Shown here: positions 25,792-33,458 of the stretch, in pieces
Numbering within the stretch: position 1 is the first letter of the stretch
Layout: every line of letters begins with the position of its first letter
NCBI RefSeq assembly: GCF_900184265.1
Contig: NZ_FXXA01000002.1
Location: forward strand, 1,780,959 to 1,844,958
DNA from: Eggerthella timonensis
Lineage (GTDB): Bacteria > Actinomycetota > Coriobacteriia > Coriobacteriales > Eggerthellaceae
Length of the DNA: 64,000 bases
Direction of reading: 5' to 3'
Program-made: the position numbers and the translations under genes
Notes under the pieces: model-generated
What the model saw: the letters and a program-made list of their open reading frames with translations, nothing else
Database searches by the model: none
What the model was told of the DNA's origin: nothing

Positions 25792-26574
25792 CTAACGCTC
25801 TATCTCGCGTACGGGCACGCACACGCGCACCTTGTCGCCGTATAGGGAATTGACCTCCACGTCCACGTCGTAGATGGTGCTGACCAGCTCCTTGGTGATG
25901 ACGTCTTTGGGGTCGCCGAACGCGTGCACGCGGCCCTCGTTGATGACAAGCGTCTGGTCTGCGTACAAAAACGCCTGGTCGGGTTGGTGCGTCGATTGGA
26001 TGATGCTCAGGCCCTCGCGGGCGAGCTGGCGCACGGTGGACAGCACGCGCACCGTGTTGCCGTAGTCGAGCGCGCTCGTGGGCTCGTCCATGATGATGGT
26101 GCGCGCGTTCTGCGCGATGGCGCGCGCGATGAGCACGAGCTGCCGCTCGCCGCCCGATATCTGCGTGTAGGGGCGATGCCCCAGATGAGCGATGCCCACG
26201 CGCTCGAGCGCGTCCCAGGCGCGGTCGACGTGCATGCGCTTGGGCGAGGAGAACAGCCCGATGCCGCCGCCGGCGCTCATGAGCACCACGTCGAGCACGT
26301 CGTAGGCGTAGGTGGACGAATGCGACTGGGGGATGTAGGCGATCTCGCTCGCGCGCTCGCGGATGGATATCGTGCGCAGGTCCTTCCCGTTCACGTGGAT
26401 GCTTCCCGTCCAACCGTTGTCGAGGCACAGGATGCAGCGGAACAGCGTCGATTTGCCCACGCCGTTGGGCCCCAGCACGTTCACGAGCGTGTTGTCGGGG
26501 ATATGGAAGCTCAGGTCGCGCAGCACATGGTGGCTGCCGTACGAGAAATCGAGGCGTTCGACGTCGATGCTCAT
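25792..26574 (-). CDS. Iron/cobalamin-type ABC importer, ATPase
   Basis: 260 residues, FecE/BtuD-type. Walker A LGPNGVGKST, Q-loop IPQSHSS, signature ISGGERQL and Walker B TIIMDEP are intact, and the switch His is in QSTHQP. The start ATG overlaps the permease stop by four bases (ATGA), so translation is coupled. The 32-base gap before the binding-protein gene keeps it in the same operon. Confidence 0.94.
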   Translation of the reverse strand: MSIDVERLDFSYGSHHVLRDLSFHIPDNTLVNVLGPNGVGKSTLFRCILCLDNGWTGSIHVNGKDLRTISIRERASEIAYIPQSHSSTYAYDVLDVVLMSAGGGIGLFSSPKRMHVDRAWDALERVGIAHLGHRPYTQISGGERQLVLIARAIAQNARTIIMDEPTSALDYGNTVRVLSTVRQLAREGLSIIQSTHQPDQAFLYADQTLVINEGRVHAFGDPKDVITKELVSTIYDVDVEVNSLYGDKVRVCVPVREIER

Positions 26575-27677
26575 AGCCCCTGCTTCCTCCTCGTGATGAG
26601 GTACAGGAAGAACGGCGCACCCACGAACGCGGTCAGGATGCCGATGGGTATCTCGGAGGTTGCCACGAGGCGTGCCACGTCGTCGACGACGAGCAGGAAG
26701 CTGGCGCCCATGAGCATGCTGGCAGGCAGCAGCTTGCGGTAGTCGCAGCCGATGATCATGCGCGCGAAGTGGGGGATGACGAGGCCCACCCAGCCGATCA
26801 TGCCCGAGATGGACACGCTGGCGGCGGTGACGAGCGTGGCGGCCACGATGACGATGAGCCGCACGCGGCGCGCGTTCACGCCCATGGTGGAGGCCTCGTC
26901 GTCGCCCATGGTGAGCACGTTGATGCGCCAGCGCAGGGCGAACAGCGCCGCGAGGCCGATCGCGATGGGGCCCAGAGAAAAGGCCATGTCGCTCCATTTC
27001 GCGCCGGTGAGGCTGCCCATGAGCCAGTACGTGATGGCGGCCAGCTGGTCGGTGGGGTCGGCGATGAGCTTCGTGAACGACACGCCCGCCTGGAACAGCG
27101 AGCTGACCATGACGCCCGCCAGCACCACGATGAGCAGGTGGTTGCCCTTCGCACGGGTGCCGATGGCCAGCACCAGCAGCACGGCGGCGATGGAGCAGGC
27201 GAACGCGAAGACGGAGATGCTGAGCGAGCCGAGCCCCAGCAGGATGGCCACCGCGGCGCCGAACGCGGCGCCCTGCGAGGCGCCGAGGATGTCGGGGGAG
27301 ACGAGCGGATTCTGGAACGTGCCCTGGTAGGCGGCGCCGGCGGCCGCCAGGCTGCAGCCCACCATGAGCGCGAGCGCGATGCGCGGCAGGCGCACCTGGA
27401 AGAACAGCGTCTCCTGCTGAGACGTCCAGAACGGGTCGATGGGGAAGGCGAGGTTGGCCAGCATGCCGACGGCTTCGATGGGGGTGATGGGGTAGCGCCC
27501 GAGCATGAGCGAGGCGAGCGTGCTCGCTACGACGAGCGCGCCGAGCGCGATCAGGATGAGCGTGCCGCGCCGCGCGTTGCGGCGGGACGCGCATCGGGCC
27601 GCAACCTCGCCGTCACGCGCCCGAGGGGGTACCCCCTCGGCGCTGCTGATGCTTCTGGCATCAGCAGCGCTTCGCAT
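26571..27677 (-). CDS. Iron/cobalamin-type ABC importer, permease
   Basis: 368 residues, FecCD/BtuC family with about ten membrane helices (RLPRIALALMVGCSLAAAGAAYQGTFQNPL, split here only as a landmark region at about 98-127; GWVGLVIPHFAR near 297). An extra 40-residue basic N-terminus precedes the first helix; its codons contain two perfect palindromes, so the true start could lie further in. GAGGGG precedes the ATG at 27677. Confidence 0.9.
   Translation of the reverse strand: MRSAADARSISSAEGVPPRARDGEVAARCASRRNARRGTLILIALGALVVASTLASLMLGRYPITPIEAVGMLANLAFPIDPFWTSQQETLFFQVRLPRIALALMVGCSLAAAGAAYQGTFQNPLVSPDILGASQGAAFGAAVAILLGLGSLSISVFAFACSIAAVLLVLAIGTRAKGNHLLIVVLAGVMVSSLFQAGVSFTKLIADPTDQLAAITYWLMGSLTGAKWSDMAFSLGPIAIGLAALFALRWRINVLTMGDDEASTMGVNARRVRLIVIVAATLVTAASVSISGMIGWVGLVIPHFARMIIGCDYRKLLPASMLMGASFLLVVDDVARLVATSEIPIGILTAFVGAPFFLYLITRRKQGL
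27621..27670. repeat. Two adjacent palindromes in the permease 5' codons
   Basis: A 20-nt perfect palindrome occupies 27621-27640, and a 12-bp inverted repeat GCGCTGCTGATG (27640-27651) pairs with 27659-27670 over a 7-nt loop. Both fall within the first 20 codons of the permease frame. Confidence 0.7.
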
Positions 27678-27736
27678 CCCCTCGTCTAAAGTGTCTTCAA
27701 TAGCTTCTATCGCTCTCGTCCCCTATGATTCGCAAT

Positions 27737-27784
27737 TGAGAATAATACTGAGAGCAATATATACTAAAGTACAATTATTATCAA
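27737..27784 (-). promoter_or_regulatory. Promoter with Fur-like boxes for the iron importer operon
   Basis: On the minus strand, TTGATA (27784-27779) and TATATT (27761-27756) are 17 bases apart, a strong promoter. TGAGAATAATACTGA (plus strand, 27737-27751) matches the 7-1-7 Fur pattern at about 11 of 14 positions just downstream of the -10, and TGATAATAATT overlaps the -35 on the minus strand. The region is far more AT-rich than its surroundings. Confidence 0.65.
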
Positions 27785-27827
27785 TTGAATATAATCAAGA
27801 TTGCACCGAGCAACCGCTTCGCACGGA

Positions 27828-27843
27828 TGCTTCATGTGAAACA
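27828..27843. other. Degenerate parS-like site in a hairpin
   Basis: TGCTTCATGTGAAACA differs from the parS consensus at two positions. It is the centre of a longer inverted repeat, GCACGGATG at 27821-27829 pairing with CATCCGTGC at 27842-27850, so it may instead be the terminator of the downstream end of the DUF364-type gene. Confidence 0.4.
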
Positions 27844-27875
27844 TCCGTGCGGGAATGCGTCCGAGGGCGCGGAGG

Positions 27876-28682
27876 CTAGGACCGCTCGCGTTCGACGAGG
27901 GTCATCTGCAGCGCCTCGCCGAAGAACTGGCCGGCGCCGTTCTGCACGGCGAAGCGCGCCTTCTCCGGATCGGCCACCACGCTGCCGGCCAGCGCGTCGG
28001 CACCCTGCTCGAACAGGCACGGCGCCATGATCACGCTGGGGCCCACGAGCACGGTGGTCGCGTCCTTCGCGAGCTCCAGCAGGCGCGGCGCGGTCTTGTT
28101 GATAAGGGTGACGCCGGTGACGAAGGCGAAGTCGGTGCCGGGCAGCACGTACTCGCACGCGGGGTCGGGCGTGTCGAGCTCGTGCGTGCAGTTCCGTTCG
28201 AGCACCGTGAGGTCGGCGTAGGCGGCGATGCGGTCGACGTGGGGGAAGTGGCCGATCACCGTCACGCGTTTGCCAGCGGAGCGCTCGATGCGCGGACGGT
28301 ACCGCTCGAATGCGTCCATCGTGCGGACGGTGCCGTCAGGAAGCTCGACAGGCTCGTCGTACACGGCGCCGAGCGGGTCGAGCAGCTCGGCGCGCGCGTA
28401 GTAGGCGTTGAGCGCCGCCACGCCGAGCGTGGCTTCCTCGAAGCACCATGACTTCGCGAGTTCGGCCATCGCGCGCAGCGGGACGCCGCGCAGATCCTGC
28501 TTGCAGGTGCGCAAGCCACCGCCCTTGCAGGTGAAGCTCACGCCCATGCCGCAGTCGGCCTCGACGTAGGACCAGTGCGTTCCCAGGCAGTAGTCGCGCA
28601 CGACGAGGTCGTCGGGAACGCTCTCGATCAATCGGTCGTACAGCTTCCACGGTGCGGCGTCCTCGGCATCGGCTTTTCGCAT
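27876..28682 (-). CDS. DUF364/DUF4213-type putative heavy-metal-chelation protein
   Basis: 268 residues. The N-terminal part has YCLGTHWSYVEAD and GVSFTCKGGGLRTC; the C-terminal Rossmann-like part has VTVIGHFPHVDRI and VLVGPSVIMAP, as in DUF364 proteins, which are usually encoded near metal or molybdate metabolism genes. The ATG at 28682 has AAAGGA upstream. It lies between the iron importer promoter region and a divergent NTPase gene; a role in iron or metal handling is inferred from this position. Confidence 0.78.
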   Translation of the reverse strand: MRKADAEDAAPWKLYDRLIESVPDDLVVRDYCLGTHWSYVEADCGMGVSFTCKGGGLRTCKQDLRGVPLRAMAELAKSWCFEEATLGVAALNAYYARAELLDPLGAVYDEPVELPDGTVRTMDAFERYRPRIERSAGKRVTVIGHFPHVDRIAAYADLTVLERNCTHELDTPDPACEYVLPGTDFAFVTGVTLINKTAPRLLELAKDATTVLVGPSVIMAPCLFEQGADALAGSVVADPEKARFAVQNGAGQFFGEALQMTLVERERS

Positions 28683-28696
28683 AGCGCATCCTTTCT

Positions 28697-28722
28697 GTAT
28701 TATTCGTGATGATATATAATAC
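28697..28722. promoter_or_regulatory. Divergent promoter/operator, DUF364 gene and NTPase gene
   Basis: GTATTAT (28697-28703), 12 bases, ATAATAC (28716-28722) form a dyad that could bind a regulator. On the plus strand TTTCTG (28692-28697) and TATAAT (28715-28720) are 17 bases apart and would drive the NTPase gene. The dyad overlaps this promoter. Confidence 0.55.
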
Positions 28723-28755
28723 ACCGATGAGAAGAAATGCGGAAGGAGAAGGCCC

Positions 28756-29610
28756 GTGCTGTTCTTGTTGACGGGAGACGTTCAGACAGGCAAGACGCGC
28801 TGGCTCGCCGCATTGGCGGACGAGCTTGCGAGCGGAGGCGTGGACGTCGCGGGCGTGCTGGCGCCCGGCGTGTGGCGCGAGCGCGGCCGGGCGGGCGAAA
28901 GGCGCTTCGAGAAGCTCGGTATCGACAACGTGCTGCTGCCCACGGGCGAGCGCATCGCGTTCGCGCGCCGCCGCGACCTCGCGCTGGCGGAGGGATCGTT
29001 CGACCCGACGAGCCAGAGCGCCGCCGCCCAGCTGGCCTGGGAGATATCGGACGACGCCATCGCGCGCGTCAACGCCCACTTCGACGCCCTCGCCCACGGG
29101 GCGGCGGCCCCAGTAGATCACGTGCGCCCCGCGGTTTCGGCGGCTCCCGCGGATCATGCGTGTCCCGAGAGTTCGACGGCCCTCTCAAGCCCCGCGCTCC
29201 CCGTGGTCCCTGCATGTTCGGCGGCCCCCGCGCGCCTCTCAAGCCCCGCGTGCCCTGTGCTCCCGAACGAAGTGTTTCACGTGAAACATTCGTTCGCGCA
29301 AACAAATGTTTCACGTGAAACATCGGGCGCGGTTGAGGCGTGCGAGACGCGTTCCGGGCTGCTCGTGGTGGACGAGCTGGGACGGCTCGAGCTCATGCAC
29401 GACGGCGGCCTCGTCTCGGCCACGGCGCTGCTGGCGCAGGGGCCCCGAACGGGCTTCCGCCATGCGATCGCCGTGGTGCGCGGCTGGCTGCTCCCGCGCG
29501 CCGAGGAGCGCTTCGCCGCAGCCTGGGGCGGTGCGCAGGCGATAGCGCCCGACGACGCGTCCCGCGCCCTCGTCCGCGCCGCGTGCGGACTTGCCGACCA
29601 ATCGCATTGA
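28756..29610 (+). CDS. P-loop nucleotide kinase/NTPase (THEP1-like) with parS-bearing insert
   Basis: 284 residues against about 180 for the THEP1/NTPase_1 family. Walker A is LTGDVQTGKTRW near the N-terminus and Walker B is LLVVDELGRLEL at about 201-212. Between them, residues about 115-195 are an Ala/Pro/Ser-rich low-complexity insert whose codons contain two perfect parS sites, read as VFHVKH and NVSRET. The catalytic halves look intact on both sides of the insert. The ATG at 28756 gives MLFLLTGD. Substrate unknown; the iron-gene neighbourhood is the only hint. Confidence 0.75.
   Translation: MLFLLTGDVQTGKTRWLAALADELASGGVDVAGVLAPGVWRERGRAGERRFEKLGIDNVLLPTGERIAFARRRDLALAEGSFDPTSQSAAAQLAWEISDDAIARVNAHFDALAHGAAAPVDHVRPAVSAAPADHACPESSTALSSPALPVVPACSAAPARLSSPACPVLPNEVFHVKHSFAQTNVSRETSGAVEACETRSGLLVVDELGRLELMHDGGLVSATALLAQGPRTGFRHAIAVVRGWLLPRAEERFAAAWGGAQAIAPDDASRALVRAACGLADQSH
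29273..29288. other. Perfect parS site 1
   Basis: TGTTTCACGTGAAACA, identical to the consensus palindrome bound by ParB/Spo0J. It is inside the NTPase coding sequence. Confidence 0.9.
29307..29322. other. Perfect parS site 2
   Basis: A second TGTTTCACGTGAAACA, 34 bp from the first (start to start) in the same insert. Because 34 bp is not a multiple of three, the two sites are read in different frames of the protein. Confidence 0.9.
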
Positions 29611-29625
29611 GGCCTTGCGTTCCTT

Positions 29626-29647
29626 AATGAGAATGATTATCATTATT
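29626..29647. promoter_or_regulatory. Fur-box-like operator upstream of the flavoredoxin-rubredoxin gene
   Basis: AATGAGAATGATTATCATTATT contains the dyad AATGAT-T-ATCATT (29632-29644), very close to the classical Fur box. It is 36 bases before the ATG at 29683 and directly after the NTPase gene. Iron-dependent repression of the next gene is a reasonable inference. Confidence 0.75.
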
Positions 29648-29682
29648 GGAAACGTAAACGAGAGCAGGGGAAAGGCGTCATC

Positions 29683-30375
29683 ATGATCGATCAGACTGCG
29701 TTCTTCAGTTTGAGCTACGGGCTCTACATCATCGGCGCGACGGACGGCGAGCGTAAAGCCGCCTGCGTCGCCAACACGTTTCAGCAGGTCACATCATCGC
29801 CGTTGCAGGTGAGCGTGGCGCTGAACAAGGAGAACGCCACCACCGACGTCATCCTGGACTCCGGCCGCTTCACCGTGTCGTGCCTGGCGCAGGAGGCGAC
29901 GATGGAGCTCATCGGCACGTTCGGCTTCCATTGCAGCACCGATACCGACAAGTTCGCAGCCTGCGAAACGGGGCTCGACGCGGCGGGCGTGCCCTATGTG
30001 GCCGAGCAGTGCGTCGCGCGCTTCTCCGTGCGCGTCACCCAGGCGGTGAACCTCGGCACGCACATCCTCTACATCGGCGAGGTGGAGGAGGCTGAGAAGG
30101 TGTGCGCGGGCGATCCGATGACGTACGCCTACTACCACCAGGTGAAAGGCGGGAAGACGCCGCCGAAGGCCTCGAGCTACCTGCCTGACGCGCCCGACGC
30201 GGCGCCGGCTGCCCCGGCGGTCGCGGCTGCGGGCGACGAGGAGGCTCCGAAGCCGAAGTACGCGTGGCGCTGCAAGGTGTGCGGCCACATCGAGTATGGC
30301 GACGAGCTGCCCGAGGACTTCGCATGCCCGGTGTGCAGCGTAGGTCCCGACATGTTCGAGCGCATCGAGCTGTAG
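29683..30375 (+). CDS. Flavin reductase-rubredoxin fusion (high-molecular-weight rubredoxin type)
   Basis: 230 residues. The N-terminal 150 residues are a flavin reductase-like FMN-binding domain (YGLYIIGATDGERKAACVANTFQQ). After an Ala/Pro linker, residues about 188-230 are a rubredoxin with CKVC and CPVC. Such proteins (Hrb/Nror-like) pass electrons from NAD(P)H to oxygen- or NO-reducing flavoproteins. The ATG at 29683 follows GGGGAAAGG. It probably forms a single-gene iron-regulated unit. Confidence 0.92.
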   Translation: MIDQTAFFSLSYGLYIIGATDGERKAACVANTFQQVTSSPLQVSVALNKENATTDVILDSGRFTVSCLAQEATMELIGTFGFHCSTDTDKFAACETGLDAAGVPYVAEQCVARFSVRVTQAVNLGTHILYIGEVEEAEKVCAGDPMTYAYYHQVKGGKTPPKASSYLPDAPDAAPAAPAVAAAGDEEAPKPKYAWRCKVCGHIEYGDELPEDFACPVCSVGPDMFERIEL

Positions 30376-30386
30376 GCGCCGAGTAC

Positions 30387-30417
30387 GGCATGGGAAGGGA
30401 TAGCCCCTTTCCATGCC
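30387..30417 (+). terminator. Terminator between convergent flavoredoxin and methyltransferase genes
   Basis: GGCATGGGAAGGG (30387-30399) pairs with 30405-30417 (one G-T pair), followed by AAAA on the plus strand, so it can serve either direction. Confidence 0.75.
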
Positions 30418-30444
30418 AAAAGGGAGGCGCGCTGCTTCGGTCCT

Positions 30445-31353
30445 CTACTTGTTCCAGGCGATGAAGGCCCAGGTGACCGTCCGGGGCACGCGCAGACGCA
30501 GGGGCTTCTCCGGAAGCCCCTTCTTGTCGGGCATGCCCGCGCGCTCGTTCTCGACGAGGTTCTCCTCGAGCCACGTGCGCAGCCGGACGATGGCCGCGGC
30601 GCGCTCCTCGGCGCCGATGAACGCCGCGGTGGCGTCGTCTACCATGCGGGAGAACACGCCGAACGCGTCGTCGAGGGAGTCGAAGGTGTCGGTGCGCTCG
30701 CTGTCGATGTAGGCGACCTCAGGGCGCAGCCCCTCGTTCGCGAGGATGTTGAACGCATAGAGATGGTCGCGGCCGAGCACGCTGGAGAGGCCGATGGCGT
30801 TGAGGATGCGCTCATCGGTGCGCGGCGACGAGCCCGTGGCCAGCGTGACGCACGCGCGGCGGCGCGCCACGTCGGTGAGGCGCAGCAGCGCGTCGCGCAG
30901 GTCGGCCGTGGCCACCGAGCGCGAGGCCAGCGCCACGTCCACCATGCCCGGGCGCACGCCGTGGGCCGGCCAGTCGTCCGACCAGCTCATGCGCTTGGGG
31001 AACACGGTGCGAACGCCCTCGGCATCGAGCGTGGCCTGCATCTGGTCGAGCATGCCCTGCGAGAAGTCGGCCGCCACCACCTTGATGCCGCGCTTGCCCA
31101 GCGGCACCGACAGCGCGCCCGTGCCGCAGCCCATGTCGAACACCGTCTCGCCCTCGCGGATGCCAGCGAGCTCGAGGAACCGCTCGACGTAGGGGTTCGG
31201 CGCGTCCTTCGTCGTGAAGGTGGCCGCGCGCTTGTCCCAGTAGCTCGCGTCGTCGAACCGTCGTCGCGCCTGTTGGAGCTGCTTCCACTCGGCGTTCCAG
31301 TCGCGGGTGGTGAGCTGGGGGACGAAGGGTTGGGACGTGTTGTTTTCGGGCAT
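30445..31353 (-). CDS. Class I SAM-dependent methyltransferase
   Basis: 302 residues. The SAM-binding motif I is VFDMGCGTGALSVPLG, followed by VVAADFS (motif II acidic residue) in the middle third; N-terminal WNAEWKQLQQARRRFDDASYWDKRA is seen in small-molecule methyltransferases of gut anaerobes. The acceptor is unknown. It is divergent from thyX across 112 bases. Confidence 0.87.
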   Translation of the reverse strand: MPENNTSQPFVPQLTTRDWNAEWKQLQQARRRFDDASYWDKRAATFTTKDAPNPYVERFLELAGIREGETVFDMGCGTGALSVPLGKRGIKVVAADFSQGMLDQMQATLDAEGVRTVFPKRMSWSDDWPAHGVRPGMVDVALASRSVATADLRDALLRLTDVARRRACVTLATGSSPRTDERILNAIGLSSVLGRDHLYAFNILANEGLRPEVAYIDSERTDTFDSLDDAFGVFSRMVDDATAAFIGAEERAAAIVRLRTWLEENLVENERAGMPDKKGLPEKPLRLRVPRTVTWAFIAWNK

Positions 31354-31392
31354 GGCGCGCCTCTCGCTTCGCTGGTCGGGGGCTTCGGGTAC

Positions 31393-31398
31393 TATACT
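31393..31398 (+). promoter_or_regulatory. -10 box of the thyX promoter
   Basis: TATACT at 31393-31398 is a near-consensus -10; the best -35 candidate (TTCGCT at 31368-31373) has a 19-base spacer. It would start transcription about 60 bases before thyX. Confidence 0.5.
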
Positions 31399-31465
31399 AG
31401 CGAAAGTGAACGCCTCTGTGCGCGCGAACCGCCGAATTTATCTCGAAGCGAGGAGCATTCATCCC

Positions 31466-32146
31466 ATGCAAGTTGAACTTCTGTACCACACGCCCGACCC
31501 CGAGCGCGCCATCGCCACGGCCGCGCGCCTGTGCTACGCGCCCGTCGGCGCGGCCGAGCTCATGGAGACCATGCCGGAGGAGCGCGTGAAAAGCGTGCTG
31601 TCCACCATCATGAGCGCAGGCCACACGTCCACGCTCGAGCATGCCAGCTACACGTTCGCGGTGGACGGCGTCTCGCGCGCGCTGACGCATCAGCTGGTGC
31701 GTCACCGCATCGCCAGCTTCAACCAGCAGAGCCAGCGCTACGTGAAGTTCACGGACGGCCTGGCCACGGTGAAGCCCGACAGCGTGAGGGCGAGCGAGGA
31801 GACGAACGCGGTGTTCGACGAGGCCATCGAGGCAGCCATCGCCGCCTACGAGAAGCTGCTGGCGGCTGGCATCCCCGCCGAGGACGCGCGCTACCTGCTG
31901 CCGAACGCCGCCGAGACGAAGATCGTCATCACGATGAACGTGCGCGAGCTGTTGCACTTCTTCTCGCTGCGCTGCTGCAACCGCGCGCAGTGGGAGATCC
32001 GCGCCATGGCGCATCGCATGCTGGAGCTGGCCAAGCCCACGGCTCCGTTCATCTTCATGGACGCGGGCGCGCCCTGCATTCGCGGCAACTGTCCCGAGGG
32101 CAAGATGACCTGCGGGAATCCGTACCCGCGCGTGAAGAGGGACTAG
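31466..32146 (+). CDS. thyX: Flavin-dependent thymidylate synthase
   Basis: 226 residues. ThyX makes dTMP from dUMP using FAD and methylenetetrahydrofolate. The ThyX motif RHRIASFNQQSQR is intact, with ETKIVITMNVRELLHF as the second conserved block. The ATG at 31466 follows GCGAGGAGC by about ten bases. It is separated from the DUF1385 gene by one base, so the two are co-transcribed; thymidylate kinase is encoded at 55818. Confidence 0.96.
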   Translation: MQVELLYHTPDPERAIATAARLCYAPVGAAELMETMPEERVKSVLSTIMSAGHTSTLEHASYTFAVDGVSRALTHQLVRHRIASFNQQSQRYVKFTDGLATVKPDSVRASEETNAVFDEAIEAAIAAYEKLLAAGIPAEDARYLLPNAAETKIVITMNVRELLHFFSLRCCNRAQWEIRAMAHRMLELAKPTAPFIFMDAGAPCIRGNCPEGKMTCGNPYPRVKRD

Positions 32147-32147
32147 C

Positions 32148-33401
32148 ATGGGCGAGCAGAAGAGCGACCTGTCGCGCGCGTTCTCCGAAGACGGCGCGCT
32201 CAAGACGCACGTCGGCGGCCAGGCGCTCATCGAGGGCATCATGATGCGCGGCAAGTACAACTGGTCGGTGGCCGTGCGCGAGCCGGGCGGCGACATCTAC
32301 GTGGAAGAGCACGACCTGGCCTCGGGCCGCAACAAGAACGGCTGGATGCACTGGCCGCTCGTGCGCGGCTGCCGGGCGCTCGTCGAGTCGCTCGTGCTGG
32401 GGTACAAGGCCCTCGAGATCGCGGCGCTGCACGCGTTCGCGGAGGAGGGGGAGGGCTCGTCCGGCGAGTCCGCGGAGGGGGACGGCGCCGCCGTTGAGGA
32501 GCGCTCGATCGGCTCGCTCGCTGAAGAAGGCGACTTCTCCTGGAAGGACGACTTCGGGCGACCCGATACGATGATCGACGCCCTCGGGGCGCAGCGTTCC
32601 CTCGAGGTGGTCTCCGAACCCGAGCCCGAGCCCGCCAAAAAATCCTTCATGGACGAAGAGGTGGAGTTCGGCAAGAAGGAGATGGCCGTTTCGATGGTGC
32701 TCGGCCTCGTGCTGGGCGTGGTGCTGTTCATCGTGGCGCCGGCGTTCATCACGAACCTCATCGTGGGCGAGTACGACCAGAACACCGTGCTGTGGAACAT
32801 CGTGGACGGCCTTTTGCGCGTGGCCGTGTTCGTGTTCTACCTGTGGCTCATCGGGCGCATGGGCGAGATCAAGCGCATGTTCGGCTACCACGGCGCCGAG
32901 CACAAGACCATCCACTGCTACGAGCACGGCCTGCCGCTCACGGCCGCCAACGCGCGCAGCTTCCCGCGCTTGCACGTGCGTTGCGGCACGGCGTTCCTCA
33001 TCATGGTCATGGTCATCGCCATCTTCGTGTACACCATCACGCCCATCAACGGGCTCATCGAGATGTGGGGCGTGCCCGACGGCGCGCCGAAGCTCGCGCT
33101 CGTCATCCTCGTGCGCATCCTGCTCATGCCCGTCATCGCGGGCATCTCCTACGAGATCACCGTGAGGTGGGCGGGCAGCCACCCCGACAACCCGCTCGTG
33201 AAGGTGGTGCTGTGGCCGGGCATGCAGATGCAGTACCTCACCACGAACGAGCCCGACGACGGCCAGATCGAGTGCGCCATCGCCGCCATGCAGAAGGTGC
33301 TCGAGCGCGAGCAGGCCGAGGAGGCGAAGGCCGCATCCTCCGAGGCCGCAGCTTCGCCCGTCGCCGCCGACTTGGAGCCTTCCGCGCCGTCGGCTTCGTA
33401 A
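32148..33401 (+). CDS. DUF1385 multi-pass membrane protein with acidic insert
   Basis: 417 residues. DUF1385 landmarks are VGGQALIEGIMMRG near the N-terminus, YHGAEHKTIHCYEHG and HVRCGTAFL; about four to five membrane helices are visible in the second half. Between about 97 and 170 lies a Glu/Asp/Ser-rich insert not needed by the family core. The C-terminus is an Ala/Glu-rich tail. Function of DUF1385 (YqhQ-like) is unknown. One base separates it from thyX. Confidence 0.9.
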   Translation: MGEQKSDLSRAFSEDGALKTHVGGQALIEGIMMRGKYNWSVAVREPGGDIYVEEHDLASGRNKNGWMHWPLVRGCRALVESLVLGYKALEIAALHAFAEEGEGSSGESAEGDGAAVEERSIGSLAEEGDFSWKDDFGRPDTMIDALGAQRSLEVVSEPEPEPAKKSFMDEEVEFGKKEMAVSMVLGLVLGVVLFIVAPAFITNLIVGEYDQNTVLWNIVDGLLRVAVFVFYLWLIGRMGEIKRMFGYHGAEHKTIHCYEHGLPLTAANARSFPRLHVRCGTAFLIMVMVIAIFVYTITPINGLIEMWGVPDGAPKLALVILVRILLMPVIAGISYEITVRWAGSHPDNPLVKVVLWPGMQMQYLTTNEPDDGQIECAIAAMQKVLEREQAEEAKAASSEAAASPVAADLEPSAPSAS

Positions 33402-33410
33402 CCCTCGCGC

Positions 33411-33458
33411 GCAAGGGGCGCATCGTCGCGCATCACGCGATGACGAAGCGCCCCTTGC
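33411..33458. terminator. Bidirectional nested hairpin between DUF1385 and GGDEF genes
   Basis: GCAAGGGGCGC (33411-33421) pairs with 33448-33458; inside it a second dyad CATCG..CGCG / CGCG..ATG lies around 33421-33443. The right arm overlaps the last codons of the convergent GGDEF gene. Confidence 0.65.

Noticed and set aside
27828..27843. Calling this a certain parS site
   Set aside because: It has two mismatches and lies at the centre of a 14-bp inverted repeat that fits a terminator equally well.
27678..27875. Cobalamin riboswitch before the BtuCD-type importer
   Set aside because: The leader is short and AT-rich with no B12-box-like GC-rich block; Fur-like sites explain it better.
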